Source: Treponema sp. (GTDB lineage: Bacteria; Spirochaetota; Spirochaetia; Treponematales; Treponemataceae). From it: DNA of 64,000 nucleotides. Shown here one piece after another: positions 25,184 to 35,374 of the stretch. The notes under the pieces were generated by a model. The model was not told the DNA's origin. It was given only the letters and a program-made list of their open reading frames with translations, and ran no database searches. The position numbers and the translations under genes were made by a program. Location: positions 1-64,000 of the forward strand of contig JAFLSQ010000009.1 of NCBI GenBank assembly GCA_022510865.1, given 5' to 3'. The first letter of the stretch is position 1; each line of letters opens with the position of its first letter.

Positions 25184-26640
25184 CGCCCGCGCAGTATGCA
25201 CCTGAAGAGCCGGTCTCTTCAATCGCCACCGCGCTTGCGCCTGCGGCTCTGGGAATTGTGCGCGTTTCCGGGAAAAACTGCATTGAGCTTGTCAGCAAAG
25301 TTTTCTCGCGTCCGCGCGCGCTTCTTGAGGCTGCCGGAAACACTCTTGTTCACGGCTGGATTGTTGACAAAAAAAAAGATGATAATCAGCCGGTTCTGAT
25401 TGACGAGGTGATGCTCGGCGTGTACCGCGCCCCAAAATCCTTTACCGGCGAGGACATGATTGAGATTTTCTGCCATGGCGGGCCATCCGTGGTGACTGCA
25501 ATCCAGAGCCTCATGCTCAGAAGCGGCTTCCGCGAGGCGAACCGCGGCGAGTACACTTTCCGCGCGTACATCAACGGGAAAACTGACCTTACGCGCGCGG
25601 AGGCAGTCAGAGAAATCATAGAGTCGCGCACGGACACTTCCCGTTCCCACGCTGCCGGGCGGCTTTCCGGAAATCTTTTTGATGAGATTGATTCGATTAA
25701 AAAACTGATTGTGGATACTCTGGCCGCCATTGAGGTTGAGATTGAGTACCCGGAGGACGAGGAGACAATTGCGGACAGTTTTGACCTTGCTGACATTCTG
25801 CTTGCCGCTGACCGCCTGCAAACTCTGGCGGACTCATGGCGCGGCGAGAAACTTTACCAGGACGGTGCGCGAGTCGTGCTTGCGGGGCGCACGAACGCCG
25901 GGAAATCTTCTTTGTTCAACGCAATTTTAAAAGAAGAGCGTGCCATTGTCAGCGAGGTTGAGGGCACTACCCGCGACTGGCTTGAGAGCTGGGCCGGAAT
26001 CAACGGAATTCCGGTGCGGCTTTTTGATACTGCGGGCCTGCGTCTTACCGAAGACGTGGTTGAGGCGCGTGGCGTTGAGCTGAGTCAGAATCTTGCGCAG
26101 TCTGCGGATTTGGTGCTTTACCTTGTTGACGGAAGATTCGGGATGTGCGATGAGGATCGGCTTTTTCTTGACGGATGCACTAAGCCTGTGATTGTAGTGT
26201 CAACGAAAGCGGACATGATTTCTGGCGCGAACCGGGGGCGTTGCGGGGGCGAAGCCCCCGCAGAGGGGGTAGCGGAAGACACCGCAGCGCAGCGAGGAGG
26301 CTGGAGCGAGGGGGAGACTTCCCCCTCCTGCATCCGCGTCTCATCGAAAACCAGCGAGGGGCTTTCGGAGCTGTTCGCGCGGATTTCCCAGATTCTCACC
26401 GCGGGATTGCCCACCGAGCGCGAGCAGGCGGGGCTTGGCTCCGCGAGGCAGAAGGACTGCGTTCTTGCGGCGCTGGAAAGTGTGCGGCACGCGATTGTTT
26501 CGGCGGACGGAAGCTACACGCTTGACGCTGTGATTCAGGATTTGGAGGACGCGCTTGACAACCTTGGCGAGGTGACTGGCGATGTGACCCCGGATGATGT
26601 GCTCGGCAGTATTTTCGCGAATTTCTGCGTGGGAAAATAA
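25180..26640 (+). CDS. mnmE: tRNA modification GTPase MnmE (GTG start)
   Basis: IATALAPAALGIVRVSG, GGPSVV, G1 AGRTNAGKSSLFNA, EGTTRDWLE, DTAGLR, C-terminal FCVGK. Confidence 0.95.
   Translation: MTPAQYAPEEPVSSIATALAPAALGIVRVSGKNCIELVSKVFSRPRALLEAAGNTLVHGWIVDKKKDDNQPVLIDEVMLGVYRAPKSFTGEDMIEIFCHGGPSVVTAIQSLMLRSGFREANRGEYTFRAYINGKTDLTRAEAVREIIESRTDTSRSHAAGRLSGNLFDEIDSIKKLIVDTLAAIEVEIEYPEDEETIADSFDLADILLAADRLQTLADSWRGEKLYQDGARVVLAGRTNAGKSSLFNAILKEERAIVSEVEGTTRDWLESWAGINGIPVRLFDTAGLRLTEDVVEARGVELSQNLAQSADLVLYLVDGRFGMCDEDRLFLDGCTKPVIVVSTKADMISGANRGRCGGEAPAEGVAEDTAAQRGGWSEGETSPSCIRVSSKTSEGLSELFARISQILTAGLPTEREQAGLGSARQKDCVLAALESVRHAIVSADGSYTLDAVIQDLEDALDNLGEVTGDVTPDDVLGSIFANFCVGK
26243..26327. repeat. 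Double-hairpin palindromic element in frame inside mnmE
   Basis: GCGGGGGC-GAA-GCCCCCGC (26243-26261) and GAGGGGGA-GACT-TCCCCCTC (26308-26327), both perfect 8-bp stems. Confidence 0.75.
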
Positions 26641-26906
26641 AGCGCGTTTCAGGCGGATTTTTTTGCCTTGCCGCGGATTTTGTGCCCGTGCTCGGCGGGG
26701 CAGTCATGCGGAGGAAAAAGGCCGGAATCATCAGTTTGTTTTTTTTGCGTGAGACCGGGATGATGGCCCGGCGCGGAATTTTGCCGCAGGATTTGTTGAA
26801 AAAAACAGGTGATTGCGGTAGACTTTAAAAAAGTTGAGGAGACGGAGGAAAACGCGCAAAACGGAACCGTGGGAAAATCGGTTTTGTAAGGCGCGTATAA
26901 CAGATT

Positions 26907-28751
26907 ATGTGCGGAATTGTAGGATATGTTGGCTCAAAAAACGCCTCGCAGGTGCTTATTAACGCGCTCAAAAAGCTGGAGTACCGCGGATATGACAGCG
27001 CGGGAATTGCGGTTCTTGAGGACGGCGACATTCTTGTGCGCAAATGCAAGGGCGCGCTCAAATTCCTTGAACAGAAGATTGCCGACGAGACAATCAAAGG
27101 GACGATTGGGATTGGGCACACCCGATGGGCAACTCACGGCGAGCCGAGCGACACGAACAGCCATCCTCACACGAGCATGGACGGCGCAATCTCAATCGTT
27201 CACAACGGAATAATAGAAAATTATGCGGATTTGAAGGCCAAGTTGCAGGCTCAGGGAATCGTTTTCCAGTCGCAGACCGACACCGAGGTCATCGTCCATC
27301 TGATTGATAAATTTTACGCCGAGCAGAAAGATATTTTCAAGGCGGTGATTCAGACCCTGCACGCGGTTGAAGGCTCGTATGCCATCGGAGTTCTGTGCAA
27401 GGATTATCCGGACAGGATTATCTGCGCGCGCAAGGAAAGTCCGCTTGTCGTGGGGCTTGGAAAGGGCGAGAATTTCATTGCGTCTGATGTGCCCGCTCTT
27501 CTGGAGCACACCCGCGATGTCTATTATCTGGATGAGCGCGAGATTGCCGTCCTGTACACCGATCACGTTGACCTTTTCAACTTTGATGGCGAGAAAATCA
27601 TAAAGCAGCCAAGCCATGTGGATTGGGATATGGATGCGGCGGAGAAGGGCGGCTATCCGCATTTTATGATTAAGGAAATCCACGAGCAGCCCAAAGGCCT
27701 CACCGACACCATGCGCCCAAGAATTATCAGGGATTCGGCGGGCAAACTTGCGGATGTCTATTTTGAGGAGAACAAAATGGACGATGTTTGGCGCAAGGCC
27801 GGCCGCGTTGTGATTACCGCCTGCGGCACCGCCTATCACGCGGGCGTTGTGGCAAAATACGCTTTTGAGCGGATTGCCCGGCTCAAAGTCGATGTTGATG
27901 TCGCGTCTGAATTCCGCTACAGGAATCCCATTTTGGACAAGGACGATGTTTTCATCGTGATTTCCCAGTCCGGTGAGACCGCCGACACTTTGAGCGCGCT
28001 CCGTCTGGCAAAAAAAGAGGGGCTTAAAGTCGTGGCGATTACAAACTGCGTCGGCTCAACTGTGAGCCGCGAGGCCGACGATGTGATTTACACGCTGGCA
28101 GGTCCGGAAATCGCCGTTGCGTCCACAAAAGCGTATACTACGCAAGTGCTCTGCCTGTTTTTGCTTGCGATTAAGGCGGGCAAACTCCGCGGAACGCTCT
28201 CTGATTCCGATGCATCAGCCCTTCTCGCGGAGCTTGAGACAATCCCGGCGAAAGTGCAGCAGATTCTTGATAATCAGGATGTGATTCAGAAATTCGCAAG
28301 CCGTCAGTTCAATAAAAACAAGATTTTTTATATCGGCCGTCAGTTTGACAGCGCGACTTCGCTTGAAAGCGCGCTCAAACTTAAAGAGGTGAGTTATATG
28401 CACTCCGAGGCGTTCGCCGCCGGCGAGCTGAAGCACGGGCCAATCGCGCTGATAGACCCGCAGACTCTTGTAGTGTCGATTGCCAGCGAGCCTGCGCTTT
28501 TTGATAAAATCGGCTCGAATATGGTTGAGGTGCGCAGCCGTGGCGCGACAGTCCTTGTAATCACACAGGATGACAGCGGCGCGTTCGACGGCAAGGCGGA
28601 TGAGATTTTCAGAATTCCGGAGTGCTCATCAACTTTGGCGAGCCTTCTCACCGTGATTCCGGCTCAGCTTTTCGCGTACTACTGCGCCATTCAGCGCGGG
28701 TATGACCCGGACAAGCCAAAAAATCTGGCAAAAAGTGTCACGGTTGAATAA
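26907..28751 (+). CDS. glmS: Glutamine--fructose-6-phosphate aminotransferase (isomerizing)
   Basis: MCGIVGYVG, GHTRWATHGEPS, two SIS domains, C-terminal PKNLAKSVTVE. Confidence 0.98.
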   Translation: MCGIVGYVGSKNASQVLINALKKLEYRGYDSAGIAVLEDGDILVRKCKGALKFLEQKIADETIKGTIGIGHTRWATHGEPSDTNSHPHTSMDGAISIVHNGIIENYADLKAKLQAQGIVFQSQTDTEVIVHLIDKFYAEQKDIFKAVIQTLHAVEGSYAIGVLCKDYPDRIICARKESPLVVGLGKGENFIASDVPALLEHTRDVYYLDEREIAVLYTDHVDLFNFDGEKIIKQPSHVDWDMDAAEKGGYPHFMIKEIHEQPKGLTDTMRPRIIRDSAGKLADVYFEENKMDDVWRKAGRVVITACGTAYHAGVVAKYAFERIARLKVDVDVASEFRYRNPILDKDDVFIVISQSGETADTLSALRLAKKEGLKVVAITNCVGSTVSREADDVIYTLAGPEIAVASTKAYTTQVLCLFLLAIKAGKLRGTLSDSDASALLAELETIPAKVQQILDNQDVIQKFASRQFNKNKIFYIGRQFDSATSLESALKLKEVSYMHSEAFAAGELKHGPIALIDPQTLVVSIASEPALFDKIGSNMVEVRSRGATVLVITQDDSGAFDGKADEIFRIPECSSTLASLLTVIPAQLFAYYCAIQRGYDPDKPKNLAKSVTVE

Positions 28752-28753
28752 GA

Positions 28754-29971
28754 TTACTTGAAAAATTCAATCAGCGTCCGGGCATCCTTAATCAGATTGT
28801 CTATGACGCAGTACTCGTTCGGCTGGTGCGCCTGATCGTCCAGCGTGCTCCAGACCACAGCGGGAATTCCTTCGCGGCGCAGTTCCGCGCCCACAGTTCC
28901 GCCGCCAATCCCGATGAATTTTGCGTCAATTCCGTGGACTGCTTTCAGCGCGGCCGCAAGTTTCTGCGCCACAGGCGCATCCGCAGAGGTTGCGGGGCTT
29001 TCGGCTTTCTGCGGTGTGGTGTACTCAACTTTCACGCCGTATTCCGCCTCAATCTCGCGGCAAAGTTTGTCCACCTCCGCAAGAACCGAATCAAGCGGAT
29101 AGCACGGCAGAATCCGGCAGTCCATGAAAAACCAGTCCTCGCCGGGAATAATATTGATGCTGTCAACGTTTTTCAGATGCTTTGTCGGATGGATTGTGCT
29201 GTAGTTCGGCTCAAAAAGATTATCCTTGCGGTCAAAAACGCGCTCCAGTTTGTGAAGCCGCACAGCAAGGTCATCGGCGGCAAGGCATGCGTTCGCGCCG
29301 TTGTCTGGCCGTGAGCCGTGAGTCTGCTTGCCAGTCACGTGGACAGAAAGCCACAGAATGTTTTTTTCCGCAATTTCGATTGTCTTGCCGTCCGGGTCGC
29401 CGCCATCGGGAATCAGAATTAAATCCTCTTTTTTAAAAAGATGATGCTCGCGCATCAGGTATTTTATTCCGAATTTGCTGCCGTTCTCCTCATCAGCGAC
29501 AAAAAGCAGTTTGATTGTATGGCTTGGCGTGATTTTATTCTTGATGTAAAACAGCGCGGCAAATGCCGCAGAGACAAGCCCCTGCTGATTGTCCTCCACG
29601 CCGCGTCCAAAAATTTTCCCGTCCTTTTCGGTCAAAGTCCATGGGTCGGTCTGCCAGAGCGATAAATCACCTGTTGCGACCACATCAAGGTGAGCCATCA
29701 CCCAGACGCGCGGATTATCAGATTTTCCGGGAATTGTGACCACGAGGGAAGGGCGCACCCCGGAACTTACGCGGCTGTCGGGCGCGTTGTAACGCTGAAT
29801 ATCGGCAAAACCGTTTTCGCGAAGCCAGCTCTCAAGCACGTCGCATTTTTGGGATTCGCCGTCACCGTCACCTTCCGGCGCAATGGCGGGGCAAGCGGTG
29901 AGCCGTCGTTCCAGCTCGATAATCTCGGCGCGGTTTTTCTCCAGAAATTCGCTTTCGCTCTGCACGCTCAT
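28754..29971 (-). CDS. M20-family metallopeptidase / dipeptidase
   Basis: VWVMAHLDVVATGDLSLWQTDPW, GRGVEDNQQGLVSA, FVADEENGSKFG. Confidence 0.92.
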   Translation of the reverse strand: MSVQSESEFLEKNRAEIIELERRLTACPAIAPEGDGDGESQKCDVLESWLRENGFADIQRYNAPDSRVSSGVRPSLVVTIPGKSDNPRVWVMAHLDVVATGDLSLWQTDPWTLTEKDGKIFGRGVEDNQQGLVSAAFAALFYIKNKITPSHTIKLLFVADEENGSKFGIKYLMREHHLFKKEDLILIPDGGDPDGKTIEIAEKNILWLSVHVTGKQTHGSRPDNGANACLAADDLAVRLHKLERVFDRKDNLFEPNYSTIHPTKHLKNVDSINIIPGEDWFFMDCRILPCYPLDSVLAEVDKLCREIEAEYGVKVEYTTPQKAESPATSADAPVAQKLAAALKAVHGIDAKFIGIGGGTVGAELRREGIPAVVWSTLDDQAHQPNEYCVIDNLIKDARTLIEFFK

Positions 29972-29986
29972 ACAATCCTTCCTTTT

Positions 29987-31063
29987 TTATCTGATTTTAA
30001 AGACCATGCCCAGAAGCACGCTTGTAATCAGCAGCTGGGCAATCACGAATTTGATGAGAACCTGAGTCGGCGACCACCCGTGATTTTTGCGCATGTGGTC
30101 GTGGAGCGGAAAACGGATGTTCTTGAAAATCTTGATTTTGAAAAAGCGCAGCAGAAACACTTTGATGAGCCCCATGCCGCCGTTTATGAAAATGATGAAC
30201 GATGTTGCGAGGATGAGAAACGGATTGCCCGAGACCATCACCCCGATTCCGACAAAAAATCCCAATGCGCGGCTTCCCGCGTCACCCATCAGGCATTTGC
30301 TCGGGTACGCGTTGTGCCAGAGGTAGCCCATCAGAACTCCCGCAAGCGCAAAAAACATCACGCCCCACTGCGCCCCGGCAACAAAATGCGGAACCAGAAG
30401 ATAGGCGGCAATATCCTTGTGACCCAGAATAAAATAAAGGATTGTTCCGAGCGTGAACAGCGCGATGAGGACAAGCGTTGCGGAAAGTCCGTCAACTCCG
30501 TCTGTGCAGTTTGTCGTATTGATGCTTGCCCACAGAACTATTGTGCAGATTACGACGTAAACCACAGGATTCACGGCCACCTGATTCGAGATGATTGGCA
30601 GCCAGAAACGAATCACGCCGTCCGGCGACGCAGATTTAAGCCCGAAGTAAAGGACGAGCGAGGCAGTCACACTGATAATCAAATCAAGCGAGCCTTTCAG
30701 ATATTCTCCCCAGCTTGTCACGCTTCTGTCATCCAGAAAACCGGTGAGCATTATGAGCCATGTGAGCACGAGGATTGCCGCCCGGAAAAAATTCATTGGA
30801 ACAAGGACAAGGCAAATAATCACAAAAATGGTGATGAAAACAAAGCCTGCGCCGGTGGGCTTGCCTTTTGCCGCCTCTGCATTCTCTTTGATGGTGAATT
30901 CGCGGCCTCTGTCATGCGGAAGCCAGTCGTAGAATTTCGGGATGAACCTGACAGACAGGAAAAATCCCAGATAAAGGGCAAGACTGATTAGAACCGCGTA
31001 GGATGAAAAAAGTCTTGCCGGCCCCCAATATTGCTGCAAAAATTGTCCCAAGTAAAAAATCAT
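29987..31063 (-). CDS. mraY: Phospho-N-acetylmuramoyl-pentapeptide-transferase
   Basis: Multi-TM; NTTNCTDGVDGLSAT, GDAGSRALGFFVG, PLHDHMRKNHGWS. Confidence 0.9.
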   Translation of the reverse strand: MIFYLGQFLQQYWGPARLFSSYAVLISLALYLGFFLSVRFIPKFYDWLPHDRGREFTIKENAEAAKGKPTGAGFVFITIFVIICLVLVPMNFFRAAILVLTWLIMLTGFLDDRSVTSWGEYLKGSLDLIISVTASLVLYFGLKSASPDGVIRFWLPIISNQVAVNPVVYVVICTIVLWASINTTNCTDGVDGLSATLVLIALFTLGTILYFILGHKDIAAYLLVPHFVAGAQWGVMFFALAGVLMGYLWHNAYPSKCLMGDAGSRALGFFVGIGVMVSGNPFLILATSFIIFINGGMGLIKVFLLRFFKIKIFKNIRFPLHDHMRKNHGWSPTQVLIKFVIAQLLITSVLLGMVFKIR

Positions 31064-31075
31064 AACCCACCTGAA

Positions 31076-32683
31076 TCAGAAATTTATATGCGTCATATCG
31101 GTGAAGACCATGACGACGTTTTTTTCATCGCAGTATTCCGCAAGCTGCCCGTCAGACGGAGTTCCGCCCGGCTGAATGATTGCGGCAACCCCGCTGTCAA
31201 TCAGTTTTGTGATTTGCTCGCAGAACGGAACCGGGCTGTCGCACACAAGCACATCGGCAAGGCTTTCGTCGTCAGCACGATTTCTCTGCGCGTCAGACAA
31301 GACGTGCTCCAGCGCCTCAATTTCGGAGCGTGCCCCCTGCGATATTCCGACAATCGCGTTGTTTTTAATCAGGATGTCCGAGTACGAGCGCGTGCTCATC
31401 ACAATTTTTGTTCCGAGCGCCATCTCATCCGCAATCATTTGTGACGGACGATTTTTTGTGCGGATTTTCCAGTGGGAGAAAAGCGCGGAATCTTTTTCTT
31501 GCAGGAGAATTCCGCCGTTCATCAGTTTGCCGTCCACGCGAATCTCGTTGGATTTGCCCGAGACAATCAGATTCATTTTTTTGTTCTCAGACAGGATTTT
31601 TTTTGCCTCCGCCGTGAAGTCCGGGGCAATCAGCACAGAAAAGTTGCAGCTGACAATCTCGCGGGCGGCAGGCGCGTCAATCACCGCGCTGCAGGCGAAC
31701 GCCGCGTCCGTGATGTTCTGCGTGTCGTAGACATAAGTTTTTCTGAAGGAATCCAGAACGCTGGTTGAAAGTCCCGCGCCCAGAATGTTCGACATTTTCA
31801 CTGCGATTGTAAAGACGCTTCCGGTCAATGGCGTGAACTGCGTCGTGAACGGATAGCCGTCCTTGTTCTCGGTCTTCACGTTATACTGATTTCTGAGCAC
31901 GGAATACAGCATATTTATCTGATCCCAAGCAAAAGTGGCGTCCGCCGTCATTATGTATGAGATGTCCTTGCCGGACAGTTTTGAAAATCCGTTTAAAGCG
32001 CCAATATCCACGGGAGTGCGGTAAAGGCTCGCTTTCTGCTGCGGATTCATCCCCTGATGCAAGTCCATTTCTCTGTGAAACGGAAAAGTTATGAAATTAA
32101 GGAATTTCTCGTTGTAAGGCGCGCTGCGGAGCACCGAGGATGCAACGCCTCCGTCGAACGCGGCCACCATGTTCAGCGCTTTTGCGGCAAGATAAAGCCT
32201 GAATTCCTTTTTGATGTGATCCGTTGTGATGTGAACCATCGCGTCTTTGTAATCGGCGGGGTCGGTCAGAATCAGAAGGTTCTCAAAATTATTGAACGAA
32301 TTTTTAAGGATTGTGGAAATCAGAAAATTGCTTGTCATTACCGGCATACTCTGAAATCTGTGATTTTTATGATCCGGGTCAAGAAAAGGAATCAGGTTCA
32401 TGCAGAGCAGCGGAATTGTGTCATCCTTGGCATCCGGAAAATCCGGGTCCGGCTCTGAGTCGGCACGCGCAAGCAAAACCCGCTGAACCAGATGGGCGGT
32501 GTCCTGAATGTAAAAGATTTTCTCCTCAAGCGCGACCTCATGGATGACCGGAATCCTGTGCTTTTCCAGAAGCTGCTCAGTTTTTCCCGCAGAAAGGATT
32601 TTCCATCCCGAATCGCGCAGGAATTCCGCGAATTCAACGACACCCTGCGTGTTCTCCACATGGACAATTGCATATTTAGCCAT
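31076..32683 (-). CDS. PurH-like (IMP cyclohydrolase/AICAR formyltransferase family) protein with degenerate motifs
   Basis: MGS-like start (AEFLRDSGWKILSAGKTEQLLE), HQGMNPQQKASLYR resembling YGENPHQ, C-terminal GVAAIIQPGGTPSDGQLAEYCDEKNVVMVFTDMTHINF; start set at MAKYAIV. Confidence 0.8.
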   Translation of the reverse strand: MAKYAIVHVENTQGVVEFAEFLRDSGWKILSAGKTEQLLEKHRIPVIHEVALEEKIFYIQDTAHLVQRVLLARADSEPDPDFPDAKDDTIPLLCMNLIPFLDPDHKNHRFQSMPVMTSNFLISTILKNSFNNFENLLILTDPADYKDAMVHITTDHIKKEFRLYLAAKALNMVAAFDGGVASSVLRSAPYNEKFLNFITFPFHREMDLHQGMNPQQKASLYRTPVDIGALNGFSKLSGKDISYIMTADATFAWDQINMLYSVLRNQYNVKTENKDGYPFTTQFTPLTGSVFTIAVKMSNILGAGLSTSVLDSFRKTYVYDTQNITDAAFACSAVIDAPAAREIVSCNFSVLIAPDFTAEAKKILSENKKMNLIVSGKSNEIRVDGKLMNGGILLQEKDSALFSHWKIRTKNRPSQMIADEMALGTKIVMSTRSYSDILIKNNAIVGISQGARSEIEALEHVLSDAQRNRADDESLADVLVCDSPVPFCEQITKLIDSGVAAIIQPGGTPSDGQLAEYCDEKNVVMVFTDMTHINF

Positions 32684-32750
32684 AAACATATAGTAGCAAA
32701 AAAACAACTGATTGAAAATAACCCGACTACACGTTAAACTGAATTTGATT

Positions 32751-34121
32751 ATGAAAGCCGTATCGAAAAAAAGCAAACTTTCGGGGCACATCACGGTTCC
32801 CGGCTCAAAAAGCCATACAATCAGGGCGCTGATTCTTTCTGCCATGGCGGAAGGAACATCGCGGATTTCCAATCCGCTTCCAAGCGATGACTGCCTCTCG
32901 ACAGTGCGGGCAATCAGTCAGATTGGCGCGGACGTGCGCATGGACGGTGATGTCTGGACTGTGCGTGGCGCGGGCACATCGCTTCACCTGCCGGAATCCG
33001 GCACAATTGACGTGGGCAACTCTGGCTCGCTGATGTATTTCCTGTGCCCGGTGCTCTCAACTCTTCCCGGCGAGTGTACTTTCACCGGCGATGAGTCAAT
33101 CTGCCGCCGCCCGGTGAATCATCTTGTGGATTCTCTCAGCCAGCTCGGTGCGCGTTCACGCTGTCTTTCCGGGGGCAGCACTCCGCCGTTCACTTTCTGC
33201 GGCCCGATTGACGTGACGCGCACTTTGGTGACTGGCGGCGAGCTTTCCCAGTATATCAGCGGATTTATGATGGCGGCCTCGCGGCTCAACGGAACGCTTC
33301 GGATGCGCCTCACGAACCCCAAAGAAACCCCGTATCTTACGATGACCCGGCTCTGGCTGGAGAGCGTCGGCATTCCGGCAAGCATCTCCGCGGATTTCAA
33401 GGAGATTTCTGTGACCGGCCCGGTGCAGATAAAGGCGTTTGACCGCACAGTTCCGTCTGACTGGGAGGGCGTGGCTTTCCCGCTGATTGCCGCGCTGATT
33501 TCCGGCAGCACAATCGTGATTGACAACATTGACGGCTCTGGCAGTCAGGGCGATGAGAAAATCGTGGAGGTTCTGCAATCCGTTGGCGCTGATATTTTGT
33601 GGGATAAAACCGCAGGAACGCTCAGCGTGAATTCCCGCCGTTCTGGAGCGGCGGCTTCCTTGAATTCCGGTGACAGCAAGTCAATCGGCTTGACAACATC
33701 GGAATTGCCCGGTGGCGAGCTTCGCGTGGATATTTCCGGCTTCCCCGATGCAATCTGCGCTCTCTGTGTGATTGCCTGCTTTATCGAGGGAAAAACTGTT
33801 TTCACCGATATTGACATTTGCCGCAAAAAAGAGACCGACCGCATAAAGGCAATGGTAAGCGAGCTTGGCAAACTTGGCGCGCATCTTGTGGACGAGGGCG
33901 ACCGCCTTGTTGTTTTTGGCGACGGCGGAAAAAATCTGCGCGGCGGTGCTGTCGAATCATTCAAGGATCATCGCATTGTGATGTCCCTGGCCTGCCTTGG
34001 GCTGGGGCTTCCCGAAGGTCAGAGCGTGACCGTTAACGATGCCGAGTGGTGCAGCGTCACTTTCCCGCGCTTTTTTGAGGCAATGAATGAGATTGGAGCC
34101 GGATTTGTCGTCAGCCAGTGA
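32751..34121 (+). CDS. aroA: 3-phosphoshikimate 1-carboxyvinyltransferase
   Basis: VPGSKSHTIRALILSAMAEGTSRISNPLPSDD, DVGNSGSLMYFL, FKDHRIVMSLA. Confidence 0.96.
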   Translation: MKAVSKKSKLSGHITVPGSKSHTIRALILSAMAEGTSRISNPLPSDDCLSTVRAISQIGADVRMDGDVWTVRGAGTSLHLPESGTIDVGNSGSLMYFLCPVLSTLPGECTFTGDESICRRPVNHLVDSLSQLGARSRCLSGGSTPPFTFCGPIDVTRTLVTGGELSQYISGFMMAASRLNGTLRMRLTNPKETPYLTMTRLWLESVGIPASISADFKEISVTGPVQIKAFDRTVPSDWEGVAFPLIAALISGSTIVIDNIDGSGSQGDEKIVEVLQSVGADILWDKTAGTLSVNSRRSGAAASLNSGDSKSIGLTTSELPGGELRVDISGFPDAICALCVIACFIEGKTVFTDIDICRKKETDRIKAMVSELGKLGAHLVDEGDRLVVFGDGGKNLRGGAVESFKDHRIVMSLACLGLGLPEGQSVTVNDAEWCSVTFPRFFEAMNEIGAGFVVSQ

Positions 34122-35322
34122 GCCTTGTCCGAACCAAGCTCATCAATCGCTCCAGACCGATAATCCCGAATATCTCCAGACCCAGCTTGTGACGTACATC
34201 GGGAACAAACGCGCCCTTCTGGATTTCATCGGCCGGGGCGTCGCGCACGTGCAGCAGGCTCTTGGAAAACAGAAGCTTTCGTGCTTCGACGGATTTTCTG
34301 GCAGCGGGATTGTCAGCCGTTTTCTAAAGCGTCACGCGTCTTTTCTCGCCGCGAATGATTTGGAGCTTTACGCAAAAATCATCAGCCGCTGTTACCTTGC
34401 GAACAAATCCGATTTAAATCTGACTCTTCTGACCGAATACTACGACAAACTGATTGCCGAGGTCTCTTCCGAAATGCACAGATATTCCGCGGGCGATGAG
34501 AAGCCCGGTTTCATTTCCAGACTTTACGCTCCCGCCGACGAGAACAGCATTCAGGCGGATGACCGCTGCTTTTACACGCGCTACAACGCCAACTACCTTG
34601 ATTTGTGCCGCCAGAAAATAGACGCGATTATCCCGCCGGATTTCCGTGATTTTTTTATCGCGCCGCTGCTTTCCGAAGCCTCGATTCACGCGAACACAGC
34701 GGGCATTTTCAAAGGTTTCTATAAAAACCGCGACACCGGGCTTGGGCAGTTCGGTGGCACCGCGCGGAACGCACTCACCCGGATTCTTGGAAAAATCGCG
34801 CTGCCGTTCCCCGTTTTCTCGGATTTTGATTGCCGCACCCGGATTTTCAATGATGACACAAACTCGCTTGTGAAATCCGATGATTTATACCCCCCCGATT
34901 TTCTGGGCGCTTCCTGCGAATTCGACCTTGCGTATTTTGACCCGCCGTACAATCAGCACCCGTATGGCTCAAACTATTTCATGCTGAATTTAATCGCGTC
35001 TTACATCCCCCCGGATTCCCGGAACATCAGCCGGGTCTCAGGCATTCCCGCAGGATGGAACCGCTCGCTTTACAACAAAAAACGGCTCGTCCTGCCAGTT
35101 TTTATGGAGCTTATCAAAAATGTGCGCGCGAAATTCGTGCTGATTTCCTTCAATTCCGAGGGCTTCATTCCAAAAGACGAGATGATCCGTAGTCTTTCTG
35201 ATTGCGGAACCGTGCACGTCCTCGAATCCGATTACAACACGTTCCGCGGCTCGCGTAACCTGAGCGGCCGGAGCATCCACGTGAAAGAGTACCTTTTTCT
35301 TCTGGACAAACGAAAAAGATGA
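34087..35322 (+). CDS. DNA adenine methyltransferase-like protein (D12/Dam-type)
   Basis: YIGNKRALLDFIG, CFDGFSGSGIVSRFLK, catalytic YFDPPYNQHPYGSNYFM; overlaps aroA by 35 nt. Confidence 0.9.
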   Translation: MRLEPDLSSASEPCPNQAHQSLQTDNPEYLQTQLVTYIGNKRALLDFIGRGVAHVQQALGKQKLSCFDGFSGSGIVSRFLKRHASFLAANDLELYAKIISRCYLANKSDLNLTLLTEYYDKLIAEVSSEMHRYSAGDEKPGFISRLYAPADENSIQADDRCFYTRYNANYLDLCRQKIDAIIPPDFRDFFIAPLLSEASIHANTAGIFKGFYKNRDTGLGQFGGTARNALTRILGKIALPFPVFSDFDCRTRIFNDDTNSLVKSDDLYPPDFLGASCEFDLAYFDPPYNQHPYGSNYFMLNLIASYIPPDSRNISRVSGIPAGWNRSLYNKKRLVLPVFMELIKNVRAKFVLISFNSEGFIPKDEMIRSLSDCGTVHVLESDYNTFRGSRNLSGRSIHVKEYLFLLDKRKR

Positions 35323-35374
35323 CCGCGGATTGCCCGCCTTGTCTGCGCAAGCAAAGCGTGACTGCCGGGCAATC

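Noticed and set aside
29690-30991. 433-aa plus-strand ORF
   Set aside because: Antisense to the M20 peptidase and mraY; composition is typical of reverse-complement coding.
32684-32872. N-terminal 63-aa extension of the PurH-like ORF
   Set aside because: Overlaps the divergent aroA start; the MGS-like domain begins at MAKYAIVHVE.
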